Shown: positions 20,450 through 29,271 of the stretch, one piece after another
Numbering within the stretch: position 1 is the first letter of the stretch
Layout of the letters: the number at the start of each line of letters is the position of its first letter
Source of the DNA: a virus
Virus record (IMG/VR): IMGVR_UViG_3300044970_001390
Location: 1-43,894 of that record
DNA length: 43,894 nucleotides
Strand: one strand, 5' to 3'
The notes under the pieces: generated by a model
What the model was told of the DNA's origin: nothing
Database searches by the model: none
Seen by the model: the letters and a program-made list of their open reading frames with translations, nothing else
Program-made: the position numbers and the translations under genes

Positions 20450-21445
20450 TTACGGGCCGATCAGTCCGTGCGTGGTCAGATCGTCGATCAGCGCCTTCAG
20501 CCGCTCAGCCAGTTGCGGCAGCGTAACCGAACCGGTGGCAAAGGTGGTCCGGGTTGCGGTGCCGGTGGGAGCGCCCCATCCTGTAGCGCGGGCTCGAACT
20601 ACGTTCACGCCGTTGACGTTGACCCCGTTGTCGTTAAGAAAGTTGGAAGCCACCAAGGCAGCGGTGCTAGTATCGCCCACCGTCATCGTGAACGCCCCGG
20701 CTGAGCCGTTGGTGTATCGCAACAGAATGTTGTCCACGCCGCCGGTCTGCAAGGCAAACTTGACGTTTTGCCCGGAATTCGCCAGCGGGTTCTGCACAAG
20801 AACCGTCGGCTCGGCCCCGGAGTTGCCCAGGTTGACGTTGCCGTTGATCGTGTGCTCGCCACTGGACGGCGCGTTGACGGCGACATTGCCTGCCGCCGCA
20901 AAAGTCATCCGCGCCTCGCCAGCCGTAGAGATACCAACTTGATCCGTGCCGGGCGAGTACAGACCAGAAGTAACCGCACCAAGGAACCTGACCGACGGCG
21001 CAGCCGCACTACCAGCCCCAAACGACCCCGTATTGCTGCGGGACTGATTAGTACACCGCCACGTCCCAGACGCCTCCTGCACGAACTCCAGCACGTCACC
21101 CGTTTGCGTCGTGTAGTTCACAGAGCCTGGCAGCGCGAGCGTGGCCGAGTGCGTCAGCGTGAGCGAATTGTCGAACTGGAGCTTGATGACGCGCCCGTCC
21201 CACGAGTTCGTAGACGCGATACCAGTGATGCCTGTTGTGCCGGTCACGTCGAAGTAGGACGCTGTAGCGGCTGGCGTTATAGTCGCCGCCGACGCAATAT
21301 CCGCCCCCTTGTTCACAAGCTGGCGAATGCACGCCTGCGTTCCGCGCAGGTAGTCGTCAAGCACCGATACCTGCTCCACAGCCCCATCGGGGCCATTGGA
21401 CGCAACCGTCGGGCTGATGTCAAAAGGTGTGGCTGGTGCCGGCAT
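20450..21445 (-). CDS. Tail fibre/tailspike-type protein, 331 aa
   Basis: The N-terminal ~60 residues (with VLDDYLRGTQACIRQLV) are a virion-attachment-like segment. The body is Gly/Ser/Thr/Asn-rich beta-repeat text, and the C-terminus, LAERLKALIDDLTTHGLIG, is a typical short trimerisation helix. No endosialidase or pectate-lyase motif. Probably a fibre that contacts the host surface. Confidence 0.72.
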   Translation of the reverse strand: MPAPATPFDISPTVASNGPDGAVEQVSVLDDYLRGTQACIRQLVNKGADIASAATITPAATASYFDVTGTTGITGIASTNSWDGRVIKLQFDNSLTLTHSATLALPGSVNYTTQTGDVLEFVQEASGTWRCTNQSRSNTGSFGAGSAAAPSVRFLGAVTSGLYSPGTDQVGISTAGEARMTFAAAGNVAVNAPSSGEHTINGNVNLGNSGAEPTVLVQNPLANSGQNVKFALQTGGVDNILLRYTNGSAGAFTMTVGDTSTAALVASNFLNDNGVNVNGVNVVRARATGWGAPTGTATRTTFATGSVTLPQLAERLKALIDDLTTHGLIGP

Positions 21446-21453
21446 GATTCCCT

Positions 21454-21684
21454 CTACTTGTCTCTGTAATTGATGTCGGTGCGCAACTGCCGGATCTCGG
21501 TCAGCAACTGGTCGAACATGTCCTTCATGTCATCGCGCCTCGCATATGTCGATGGCAGCGAGTTCTGCAACGCCTGCAAGTCCTTGCGCAGCATCTGCAC
21601 CGCGCTCCACAGTTCCCGCATAAACCAGCCGAACACTGTCGCGGCGGTGGTGAGCAGTCCAATTGCGATCTCTTGCCAGTCCAT
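21454..21684 (-). CDS. Small membrane-anchored coiled-coil protein, 76 aa
   Basis: Begins MDWQEIAIGLLTTAATVFGWF, one hydrophobic helix, followed by a coiled coil (residues ~25-72). Such proteins are often annotated as holin-like or tail-assembly accessory proteins. It lies among tail genes rather than beside the endolysin, so a second holin or a virion penetration factor are both possible. Confidence 0.65.
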   Translation of the reverse strand: MDWQEIAIGLLTTAATVFGWFMRELWSAVQMLRKDLQALQNSLPSTYARRDDMKDMFDQLLTEIRQLRTDINYRDK

Positions 21685-21698
21685 GTTCGTGTCCAGTA

Positions 21699-23291
21699 CT
21701 ACCGCTCTTCCATGAAAAGCGGCGATAGTCCCATTGATCGGAGAATTGCATCGTTCGTCCTGAGCGCCCTCGGGCTATCGCGCAGCAACGATTGAACCGG
21801 CATGAAGCCTGCTCCGGGGACTCTCAAGTCTCCGGTCAAGTAGTTTTGGACGGCTTTAGACTGCAAGATCGGCATGATGGCTGCGCGGCCAAGATCCTGT
21901 GCATTCCTGACAACAGGGAATCCAGACTCGCCCAGCAGGGCACTGCGACCAGGAGGCTGAATCACCTGTCCGAGTCGAGCCACACCAGCGAGGTCCGCCG
22001 TACCCTTGGCGTATGACCCGCTGAATTGACGCTCCAGCGCGCTAGCCAGATTCTTGACCGGGACGTCGCCCTCGGCACCTTGACGAGTCGGCCGAATCAT
22101 GATGTCCTCTACAGCCTTGTAGTTGCCGTACTGCCGACGGGCCTTCTCCCATGCTGCGCGCTCGGCAGCGGTCATGGTGTTCCCAATCGCGTCATCCATG
22201 CCGTTGATGATCGTCTTGAGTGCATCGCCCAGTTCAGTGTTCGGAGTCTGAGCGTTATACGCATCGCGCATCCGATCTTGCAACTTTGATTTGATTCCTT
22301 GGGCGACTTTTCCGCTGACCTTTTGCTTGCTGGCGATAGTCACAAGAGCGTTGTCAATAAGCTCTTTGATTTGCGGCGTCATGGTCAGTTTGCCTCCTTG
22401 CGAGAACTCAGAGTCAACTTTTACAACGGCGTTAAATACGTCGTCGGTCAGATCAACCTGTTTGCCCTGCACGGCTTGCCCGACCCGCCCGCCGATCTCT
22501 TTGCCAAAGGACTGAAGCGTCTGCGGATTGACCTCATCCACCTCATTCCCGAGGCGACGAGTAATTGCCCGATTGATGGCGCGCGTCTGCTCCTCGTTGA
22601 ACCGCTGCTCCATGCCGGCGGTAAGCGGTCGGTTAGCGGCCATCTGCTCATAGTTTTTGATCGCCGCGCTGCCGGTGGCCTCGCTAGTGCGCAGCGGAAT
22701 GCGCTCTCGTCTTGCGATGTCGAGCAGATCCTTTTGCGCCTGAGTCATCGTCCGAGCGCCGGTCGGCATGACAATACGACTCGCCACGTTGCCGAGGCCA
22801 GCACCAACTCCGCCCATTGCCATGTTCGAGTAGGTCTCTTTGCTCGATGTGGTGGGCAGCAGCGAAGAGTAGAGTGCGCCAAGACCTGCGGACGAGAGCG
22901 TAGAGCCTACTAGTCCGGTTCCTGGAGCAAATGCCATTAGCGGAAGTGAAGGCAGAGTCGTCCCGATCCCGCGCCCAAACGCAGCAGCGCCAGTCTCTGT
23001 TGGGTCATAGGTACGCTTGTCGCGCACCTTGGATTCCTCATTGCGCAGGCGGTCTTGTACTTCTGGAGTCAAATACCCCATAGCAGTGCGGGCCTCTACT
23101 ACTCGCTGCTTGGCCCCGCGCCCAATGTCACCAAGCCCTTCGCCAATGCCGCCGAGGAAGTCCATGAACCCGCCCTGCGCCTTTACAGGCTTGGCCTGCA
23201 TAGACTGGCGATGAATCATGCTTTGCTGCGCATTGCGTCTGCGGCGCAACTCAAGTTCAAGCTCAAGTTCTCGAACGCGATCCTCGTCCAT
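21699..23291 (-). CDS. Internal virion / DNA injection protein, 530 aa
   Basis: Helical protein with an Arg/Glu-rich N-terminal coiled coil, a Gly-rich hydrophobic central part (residues ~100-165: repeated GLG/GVG text), and a long amphipathic helical C-terminal half. Composition and position, between tail nozzle-type genes and fibres, fit podovirus ejection proteins that leave the capsid and build the trans-envelope channel. No lytic transglycosylase motif. Confidence 0.65.
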   Translation of the reverse strand: MDEDRVRELELELELRRRRNAQQSMIHRQSMQAKPVKAQGGFMDFLGGIGEGLGDIGRGAKQRVVEARTAMGYLTPEVQDRLRNEESKVRDKRTYDPTETGAAAFGRGIGTTLPSLPLMAFAPGTGLVGSTLSSAGLGALYSSLLPTTSSKETYSNMAMGGVGAGLGNVASRIVMPTGARTMTQAQKDLLDIARRERIPLRTSEATGSAAIKNYEQMAANRPLTAGMEQRFNEEQTRAINRAITRRLGNEVDEVNPQTLQSFGKEIGGRVGQAVQGKQVDLTDDVFNAVVKVDSEFSQGGKLTMTPQIKELIDNALVTIASKQKVSGKVAQGIKSKLQDRMRDAYNAQTPNTELGDALKTIINGMDDAIGNTMTAAERAAWEKARRQYGNYKAVEDIMIRPTRQGAEGDVPVKNLASALERQFSGSYAKGTADLAGVARLGQVIQPPGRSALLGESGFPVVRNAQDLGRAAIMPILQSKAVQNYLTGDLRVPGAGFMPVQSLLRDSPRALRTNDAILRSMGLSPLFMEER

Positions 23292-24292
23292 TACTTGCCT
23301 CCGCGCATTCTTGCCAGTTCCGCCTCAAGCTCCGCATCGGTCATCTCAGATGCGCTCTTGCGAGCCTGTGGAGCGCCTTGTTGCGGATTATTGTTGCGAG
23401 TCTTCATGCGCGCACGCTCGAATCCTTTGCGCAAAATTTCCTGCAACTCAGACGCAGCAGCCTTGAACTCTTGCGGAGTACCGGCTCGATCAAGACGCGA
23501 CATTGCATCAGTTGCCTTCTTGCCCTCAATCTCGGTGATATGACCGCCGCCCCTTAGGGTTTCATAGGCGCGCAAGAACTGAGTACCTTTGATCTGGTTG
23601 TGCAGAATTACAAAGTCTGCCTGCGCCCCGTAAACCGGAGGAACAGATCCGCGCACAATGTCTCCAACGCCGAGTATCAACCCCGGATGCGACTTCAGCT
23701 TGTCGAGCAGTTCAATCGTGTACGACGTATCGGAAGCAACTTGGGGCAAGTCAATCTGCGCCTGTGCTGCCGACTTTGCCAAAGTCTCCGCTGCGACCCT
23801 TGCTCCGCCAGTAGCTGCCGCCACTTGCGCGGCGGCGCTAACAACATTGGGCAGCGTCGTCAGCGGCTTCGTCTCAGGCTCAGGCCCGCGACGAACAAGC
23901 GTAGGAACCTGGGCAATGGTGCTTACGCCGTAGTTCTGGCGCTTCATGTCAAGGAATCGCTGCTGATCTTGTGGCGACAACTTGTTGAAGTATTCCCACT
24001 CCTGAACGGGCATCGGGAGTCTTGGGTCGAGGCCGCGTTCGGCAAGACTTCTTGCGCGCTCGGCTTGGGCCTCGTTCTCGGTAATCTGAGAGTTGATCAA
24101 CCTGCGCTGCGAGTCAGCCTGCTCCTTGGACATCTTCATCTTTTGAGCTTGATCGTATGCCTGAGACCCGCCCATCAAGCCAGCGCTGAGCGCCTGATTC
24201 AAGTTGCCCTTGGTGCCGAGAAGACCCGCCGCCATCGCCAGAATCATCTGGGTGCGAGGGTCTTCCATGTCAGTGCCAAAGAAGTTCTGCAT
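23291..24292 (-). CDS. Internal virion protein, 333 aa
   Basis: Ala/Gln/Glu-rich helical protein with a coiled coil around residues 45-90 and an Ala-rich helical centre. The start overlaps the preceding unit's end region, and the stop overlaps the 530-aa protein gene. Probably part of the same ejection complex; no enzyme motif. Confidence 0.6.
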   Translation of the reverse strand: MQNFFGTDMEDPRTQMILAMAAGLLGTKGNLNQALSAGLMGGSQAYDQAQKMKMSKEQADSQRRLINSQITENEAQAERARSLAERGLDPRLPMPVQEWEYFNKLSPQDQQRFLDMKRQNYGVSTIAQVPTLVRRGPEPETKPLTTLPNVVSAAAQVAAATGGARVAAETLAKSAAQAQIDLPQVASDTSYTIELLDKLKSHPGLILGVGDIVRGSVPPVYGAQADFVILHNQIKGTQFLRAYETLRGGGHITEIEGKKATDAMSRLDRAGTPQEFKAAASELQEILRKGFERARMKTRNNNPQQGAPQARKSASEMTDAELEAELARMRGGK

Positions 24293-24304
24293 TACGTGCT
24301 CCGA

Positions 24305-24952
24305 TCAACTGTCGCTCGGTGCCCAAGGGTCATTGGGGCCTACGCCGCTGCCGCCGCTACCGCTACCGCCTCCAGAGCCACCGCCACCGCTAGGCGCCTG
24401 CGGAGTCCCCCAGTAGTTTGTCGGGACAGGAGGCGGCTGCGGCGGCTGGAACCCGAAGAAGCCTTGCGGACGCATCTGCTGTGAGCGGGCCATCTGGTTC
24501 TGGAACATGTTGGCCGAAGGCGAGAAGTTCGTGTTCATGCCTTGCGCCATCCACGGCGGCATGTAGCCAGACTGGTACATGTTCTGCTGGAACGGGTTGG
24601 GCATGAAGTTGCCGCCGTAGAAGCCGCCGCCACCACCGCCCATGCCGGGGAATCCACCGAAGCCGCCACCGAAGCCTGGGAAGCCGCCGCCGCCGCCGAA
24701 TCCGTTACCAAAGCCACCGCCGAATCCCGGAAAGCCTCCACCAAAGCCTCCGCCAAACGGGCTTGGGAACGGGCTGCGACCACCGCCAAACCCGCCACCG
24801 CCGAATGGACTACGCCCGCCGAATGGCGAAGGGAATTGAGGGTTGCCGGGGATCGGCATGGACGGCCCGCGCGGCATGGGCTGGATCGACTCGCTGTCGC
24901 TGCCTGGCGTGAAGCCGCCGTGTTGCGGAACGTCTTGGTATAAGTTCTGCAT
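24305..24952 (-). CDS. Gly/Phe/Pro-rich low-complexity virion protein, 215 aa
   Basis: Residues ~40-125 are almost entirely GGF, FGG, FPG and GFG repeats. The rest is Met/Gln/Pro/Asn-rich, ending with a Gly/Ser run. It would be intrinsically disordered, with aromatic stickers similar in composition to FG-repeat proteins. It lies between two injection-type genes, so it is probably carried in or near the virion. Confidence 0.75.
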   Translation of the reverse strand: MQNLYQDVPQHGGFTPGSDSESIQPMPRGPSMPIPGNPQFPSPFGGRSPFGGGGFGGGRSPFPSPFGGGFGGGFPGFGGGFGNGFGGGGGFPGFGGGFGGFPGMGGGGGGFYGGNFMPNPFQQNMYQSGYMPPWMAQGMNTNFSPSANMFQNQMARSQQMRPQGFFGFQPPQPPPVPTNYWGTPQAPSGGGGSGGGSGSGGSGVGPNDPWAPSDS

Positions 24953-24962
24953 GATGTGATCC

Positions 24963-25943
24963 TTAGAAGACGCCGTTCAGGTTCTGCGGCCGATTAAACA
25001 TGTTCCACAGTTGACCACCGGCCAACGCGCCTCCAAGCAGGCCAGCGGCGGGGCTGGTTCCGGGCTGAGTCGTCGTATTGACTCCACCAGTATTATTGCC
25101 GAACGGCTGGAGCATCGCATTCCACGTCTGAAACGGGTGCTGCTGCGCGCGGTTGAACTCGCTCATCCCGGCATTCAACTGGTTCTGGTTCTGCTGCTGC
25201 ATTGTGCTGCCGATCTGCTGCATCATCTGGCTCGGCATGAACCCCGCCATGTATGTCTGCGGGGCCTGACCAATCGCGCCCATCATGTTCCCGATGCCCT
25301 GCTGGTACATGCCGGCGTTTCGGTTGATGTCATTCATCCAGTTGTTAGTATTGAACTGGTTCATGCCTTGATCGCGGTTGGCCTGCGACTCCATCAGTTG
25401 CTGCTGGTTCGTAAAGTCTCCGTAGCGCAGGCGGTTGGCCGCATCCGCCATGCCCTCCATGCCAACGCGCGTCAGGTTGGCGTTGCCCACCGATCCGCCG
25501 CTCATCGAGTTTGTGCCGAAGCGGCCCTGAAGGTCATCGAGCGTGCGATTGACCATGCGGTCAACATAAGGATTCGAGTTGGCGAGCGGGTTCCTACCGG
25601 CCTGAGTGTTCCCGGTCATCGCGCCCATGTACGGATTCATCGCCCCGCCGCCGAGGATGCCCTGCAGGCCGCCCTCAGCCATGCCGAGCGTCTGCCCGCC
25701 GTTCAGCGCGCGGTCGGCGGTCATGTCGAAGCCGGCGTACTGGTACGGGTTGAAGTCGGCTGTCGGGTTGAACGGCAGCGGCGAGAACGGCATCTCGCCC
25801 ATCTGCCAGCCGCGCTGGCCGACATATCCGAGCAGCGGCTGAAGCTGCGGTGGGACTTCCTGGCGCGAGACGGTTTGATTGTCGCCGCCTCTACTGCCAA
25901 AAAGACCAATACCGGCGCCGATAAGTGGACCGATCCAAGGCAT
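24963..25943 (-). CDS. Gln/Asn/Met-rich virion (injection) protein, 326 aa
   Basis: Starts MPWIGPLIGAGIGLFGS, a glycine-zipper-like hydrophobic segment, followed by Asn/Gln/Gly/Met-rich text with helical stretches. Such N-terminal GxxxG segments are common in podovirus ejection proteins that insert in membranes. Same operon as the two proteins above. Confidence 0.6.
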   Translation of the reverse strand: MPWIGPLIGAGIGLFGSRGGDNQTVSRQEVPPQLQPLLGYVGQRGWQMGEMPFSPLPFNPTADFNPYQYAGFDMTADRALNGGQTLGMAEGGLQGILGGGAMNPYMGAMTGNTQAGRNPLANSNPYVDRMVNRTLDDLQGRFGTNSMSGGSVGNANLTRVGMEGMADAANRLRYGDFTNQQQLMESQANRDQGMNQFNTNNWMNDINRNAGMYQQGIGNMMGAIGQAPQTYMAGFMPSQMMQQIGSTMQQQNQNQLNAGMSEFNRAQQHPFQTWNAMLQPFGNNTGGVNTTTQPGTSPAAGLLGGALAGGQLWNMFNRPQNLNGVF

Positions 25944-25944
25944 A

Positions 25945-26274
25945 TCAATTCTCCTTCACGTGCTCGACGTTGGAAACCTTCTCATCTTCTGTCAGGTCCG
26001 CCGGCACGCCATGAATGCAGAGCCAGATCAGCGGCTCGACGCAAAGAATGCCATGCGACACTCCTTGCTTGATCGTAATCATTGTCGGCGCGGTGTATTC
26101 CGTCACGACTCCATCGCAGTTGACCGCAGCCTTGCCTTTTGCGAGGTAGGAGAGGTGGTCGTATGCGTGGGCGTGGGTGATCGCCGCCATGCCCGGCGTA
26201 TCAATCCGCATCTCGCGGACGTATGCGTTGGCCCCGAAGTGGTGAATGATCGGGTAATCGTGCTGGACTTTCAT
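25945..26274 (-). CDS. Cupin-fold protein, 109 aa
   Basis: Single cupin domain. A HAHAYDHLSYLAKGKAAV stretch (about residues 34-51) gives the His cluster of cupin motif 1 with its conserved Gly, and IKQGVSHGI (~68-76) gives motif 2 with the second-motif His. A metal-binding beta-barrel is expected; ligand and reaction are unknown. Overlaps the tail nozzle-like gene by four bases, so it is co-translated with virion genes. Confidence 0.82.
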   Translation of the reverse strand: MKVQHDYPIIHHFGANAYVREMRIDTPGMAAITHAHAYDHLSYLAKGKAAVNCDGVVTEYTAPTMITIKQGVSHGILCVEPLIWLCIHGVPADLTEDEKVSNVEHVKEN

Positions 26275-27731
26275 CGCCCACCTGTCATCTGAAGTTTCGG
26301 CCGCTTGCCGGTCACCCGACAGTTGCCGCTGAACGTGAACTGAACCTTGTGGAATCGGCCCTGCTGCCGCAAGTCGAACTTGTTGCGGGCGTTGGCGGGG
26401 ATGTCTGACGACGACAGGTTGAGGTTCGTGTCTGCCGTCTCGGACGACTCATCAAGCGTGTAGCCAATGGCGCTTGCGGACGACGGGACCGCCGCGTAGC
26501 GCAGCCGGATCTCGTCCATGAAGGACTCTTGTTCCTCGTCTCCGAACTCCTCGGTCGTGAAGGTCGAGGTGGCTGGAGATCCGGTCAGGGTCTGGAGCAC
26601 GTTGGACGAGTTGAACACGGCGACCGAGCGGGCCGACGGATTCCACCTGTCGCTGTCAATCGGGTCGGAGTACGAGTTGATGACGCCGGTCACGCTGTCG
26701 ATTACGACCCCAGGCTGCACATAGCCGAACGCATGCTGAGCTACCAGATTGTTACGCCCCCACTGCTTCGTGACCAGGTGGTAGACAATGCAGGCGTTGC
26801 ATTGGCCGGTGGACGACTGATTGGGATAGTGAATCCATACGGTATTGCGGTCGCGGTTGTAGACGACCCTGATGCGGTCACGGAACCCGCGATTCAGGTC
26901 GTTGTAGAACCACTGACGGATCTGGTTGTCGGCGACTGTGTACGGGCGCGAGCCGTCAAAGATCCAGATGTTGTCGGGGCCGACGAAAAAGACTCCGGTG
27001 TCAATGTTGGCAAGCGCGAACGGGCCGACGCAGCCCGCCGACGTTGGGACTTCTGACCACGTGAATGTGGTGTCGCCGCCGACGTAGTTGCCGAGGAGGA
27101 TCGAACGCAGCTTGAACAGGACGGGACGGTCGCCAAACTCGACGCCGGCTGTAATCGCCCCGCTATCGTTCCCGACCAGCCGGCCACTGTTTGCCTGAGT
27201 GGCGATGGATGGCGTCCATGTGGTGTGGTCGTTCAGCCCCGAGCAGTGCCATGCGTCGGCGTTGACGTTCGTGTTCGCGGCGATTACGAATCCACCGCCG
27301 CTGGTCACGACGGCGAAGCAGATACGCGCCTGTGGAGCGGTAGCGATGGCCGAGAACGCGCCAGTCGTCGATGCGTTGAGCGCCGTAGACGTGCCTAGCG
27401 CAGCCACAATGGCGTTGCCGAACGGAGCGAACGTGACGAAGTTGGTGGCTGCGTAGGTGCCTCCGCCGGCCGAGCGGTCAGTCCACGTCACCCCGCCAGT
27501 CAACTCGAAGATCTTGGTCTGATTGGTCGCTGAGAAAATGCGCTGAGTCCCGTCGATGGCGGTCCACGAGATCCCGCCGATAGCGGCTCCAGCAAGTGCG
27601 GGAGCGCCGATTGACGCTGGGGTAGGCGCAGCCTCCATGCCGGCCTCATACGGGATGAACGCCGTGCAGTCAGTGATGATCCCCGGCGTCGTGCGCGGGG
27701 CATCGGGGGAGAAGCCGAGTACTGGGTTCAC
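26271..27731 (-). CDS. Tail nozzle/stabilisation-type protein, 486 aa
   Basis: Long all-beta protein with repeated short strands, including aspartate/tryptophan-type blades (ISWTAIDGTQRI, WTDRS, DNIWIFDG, NTVWIHYP) that suggest a beta-propeller. It is placed right after the adaptor, as in P22-like tails where a nozzle/stabilising protein follows. I prefer GTG at 27731 (GTGA overlap with the adaptor stop, GAGGG upstream). An ATG at 27767 would add 12 residues inside the adaptor gene. Confidence 0.7.
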   Translation of the reverse strand: MNPVLGFSPDAPRTTPGIITDCTAFIPYEAGMEAAPTPASIGAPALAGAAIGGISWTAIDGTQRIFSATNQTKIFELTGGVTWTDRSAGGGTYAATNFVTFAPFGNAIVAALGTSTALNASTTGAFSAIATAPQARICFAVVTSGGGFVIAANTNVNADAWHCSGLNDHTTWTPSIATQANSGRLVGNDSGAITAGVEFGDRPVLFKLRSILLGNYVGGDTTFTWSEVPTSAGCVGPFALANIDTGVFFVGPDNIWIFDGSRPYTVADNQIRQWFYNDLNRGFRDRIRVVYNRDRNTVWIHYPNQSSTGQCNACIVYHLVTKQWGRNNLVAQHAFGYVQPGVVIDSVTGVINSYSDPIDSDRWNPSARSVAVFNSSNVLQTLTGSPATSTFTTEEFGDEEQESFMDEIRLRYAAVPSSASAIGYTLDESSETADTNLNLSSSDIPANARNKFDLRQQGRFHKVQFTFSGNCRVTGKRPKLQMTGGR

Positions 27732-28351
27732 CGCGCCCTCATGCTCAAGGTGCCGCCGCCAGCCCACCAGCTCACCTGACGGTTAATCGCGGACGCCACC
27801 CCGTTGTACAGCGAGAGCATCCGCTGCATGCTGGCGTCGTCCTTCTGGTACAGCGACGCTTCGATTGCCGCGCCGTAGAGCCAGAGGCCGGGCGCTTTGG
27901 TCAACAGGGCGTTAGTGTCGTCGTCGGCGGAGAACGGGACGAACGAGCGGTAGTAGTCGTGGCGGTAGGTCGCGGCGGACTGCCCGCTGAGGAGTATGCC
28001 GCCCTCCAGAAACGTGTAGTAGCTCGGCAGGCCGGAATACGTCTCGTACTCTGAGATTGCGGCGGGCGAGATGGGCTCCAGCGTCCAGCCGGCAGACCCT
28101 GTAGACCCAGACAGCCGAATGGTGTTCAGGTAGCGCGCAGGGAGCGTGATTACCCGCGAGACCGGCACCGGAGCCTCAAACGCCTGCATCTCAAGCGTGC
28201 GGACAGGCTCCGTCTTGGCCGGCCCGCCCGACCCGTAGTAGATGCGCGTGGAGGCCAGGTCGATAAAGTCTGAGGCGCGAGCAGAGAGGTTGCTCTTGGC
28301 AAGCCATTCAGCAACCGCAGACTTTAGATCGCCGTAATTCGCAATTGCCAT
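27728..28351 (-). CDS. Head-tail adaptor protein, 207 aa
   Basis: Starts MAIANYGDLKSAVAEWLAKSNLSAR and carries the pattern of phage adaptor/gp6-like connector proteins: an N-terminal helical region with F.DLA..RI, a beta section (RVITLPARYL) and a C-terminal helical segment. It would bind the portal ring and seat the tail. It follows the inserted glycan block and starts after the 28352-28440 control-like gap. Confidence 0.78.
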   Translation of the reverse strand: MAIANYGDLKSAVAEWLAKSNLSARASDFIDLASTRIYYGSGGPAKTEPVRTLEMQAFEAPVPVSRVITLPARYLNTIRLSGSTGSAGWTLEPISPAAISEYETYSGLPSYYTFLEGGILLSGQSAATYRHDYYRSFVPFSADDDTNALLTKAPGLWLYGAAIEASLYQKDDASMQRMLSLYNGVASAINRQVSWWAGGGTLSMRAR

Positions 28352-28393
28352 GTGTCCTCGCAGTAATAGACGCGCGGGGACACGGCAATCGCT

Positions 28394-28422
28394 CCCGGTT
28401 AGCGGATACTAACCGAACCGGG
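28394..28422. promoter_or_regulatory. Nested inverted repeats before the adaptor gene
   Basis: CGGTTAG (28397-28403) pairs with CTAACCG (28410-28416) around CGGATA, and CCCGGTT (28394-28400) also pairs with AACCGGG (28416-28422). The GTTAG-N6-CTAAC core recurs at 42411-42426. The location upstream of the leftward adaptor/tail genes suggests an operator or promoter-proximal control site. Confidence 0.45.
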
Positions 28423-28440
28423 TAGCGCAGTCAATCTGTA

Positions 28441-28584
28441 CTAACTGGGACTCAGTATCCTGAATCGTAGAACCCACGCCACTCGCCACGCGCCGTTATT
28501 GACTCTGCCGAATCCGATGACCAGCCGCCCAATTCTGAGCGTGGTCTCGTCAACATGGCAGATGTAAGAGCGGTTCTCGATCAT
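28441..28584 (-). CDS. Small protein at the end of the glycan block, 47 aa
   Basis: Starts MIENRSYICHVDETTLRIG at 28584, overlapping the stop of the glycosyltransferase-like gene (ATGA), and ends at 28441. Basic, beta-like, with several Arg and Trp. No family recognised. It is the last gene of the inserted block before the control-like inverted repeats. Confidence 0.5.
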   Translation of the reverse strand: MIENRSYICHVDETTLRIGRLVIGFGRVNNGAWRVAWVLRFRILSPS

Positions 28585-29267
28585 GGCGTCGCATAGTTGA
28601 CCAGAGCGTGCATCTTGCGGTACTCGTCGGCGTGAGGAGCATCATTGTAGTGCGGAAACAACGGGATACCTGCCGTCCAGTGGAGGAGTTTAGCCTCCGG
28701 GTTCGGCCCGTACTCGTCGGCCAGCCAATTCCACGTCGCCGGCAACTCGCCAATGAACAGGTCGTTGATGAACTTGAGCTGGAGCAAGTCGATCTTTGCG
28801 GTGTCCGCAATCGCATTCGGGTTCATCTTCCGCCAGGCGTAGTGCGAGCAGTTGATGAGCATGAGCGACGCCCAGTTCTTGCGCGGGTACATCTCGTTAG
28901 GCGACTCCATAGACGTGCCCACGTACTTCATGGGATGCTTGGTGGTGTACTCGTGCTTCACTACTTGGACAGCCTTGGTGGGGTCAAAGAGTGCGTGCAG
29001 CTCGGCCAGATCGGCCCGGCAGAGCATGTCCGCCCCGTCAGCGAAGATGGCCATGCCGGTGAACTTCTGAATCCACGGGATCATGAAGCGGCTGATCGTG
29101 AAGGCGTTGGTGCCGACCGCGATCTTGCGCTTGACCGCCGTCTCGATCATGGGTTTGTGCAGGAACATGAACTGGACCGGGACTGAGGTGGTCTGTAGCA
29201 CCGATTCGACGAAGACGTGGGAGCCTACGCTTTCGCGGGGGTCGTGACCAAGGTATAGATTGAGCAT
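28581..29267 (-). CDS. GT-A-type glycosyltransferase-like protein, 228 aa
   Basis: Starts MLNLYLGHDPRES (ATG 29267). The nucleotide-sugar fold is suggested by an N-terminal LYLGHDPRE strand-turn, SRFMIPWI (59-66), AIFADGADMLC with D77/D80 as a DxD-like metal site (residues 73-83), and a C-terminal LLHWTAGIPLFPHY. This matches glycosyltransferase-like genes seen in other phages. It probably modifies host surface glycans or virion proteins; donor and acceptor are unknown. A TTG at 29294 would overlap the previous gene. Confidence 0.75.
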   Translation of the reverse strand: MLNLYLGHDPRESVGSHVFVESVLQTTSVPVQFMFLHKPMIETAVKRKIAVGTNAFTISRFMIPWIQKFTGMAIFADGADMLCRADLAELHALFDPTKAVQVVKHEYTTKHPMKYVGTSMESPNEMYPRKNWASLMLINCSHYAWRKMNPNAIADTAKIDLLQLKFINDLFIGELPATWNWLADEYGPNPEAKLLHWTAGIPLFPHYNDAPHADEYRKMHALVNYATP

Positions 29268-29271
29268 TGAT

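Noticed and set aside
18606-21445. Diversity-generating retroelement acting on tail fibre genes
   Set aside because: I looked for a reverse transcriptase and template/variable repeat pairs near the fibre genes and saw neither.
24305-24952. Long rightward ORFs opposite the Gly-rich gene
   Set aside because: They are Pro/Ala-rich mirror frames of GGF codons with no start signals.
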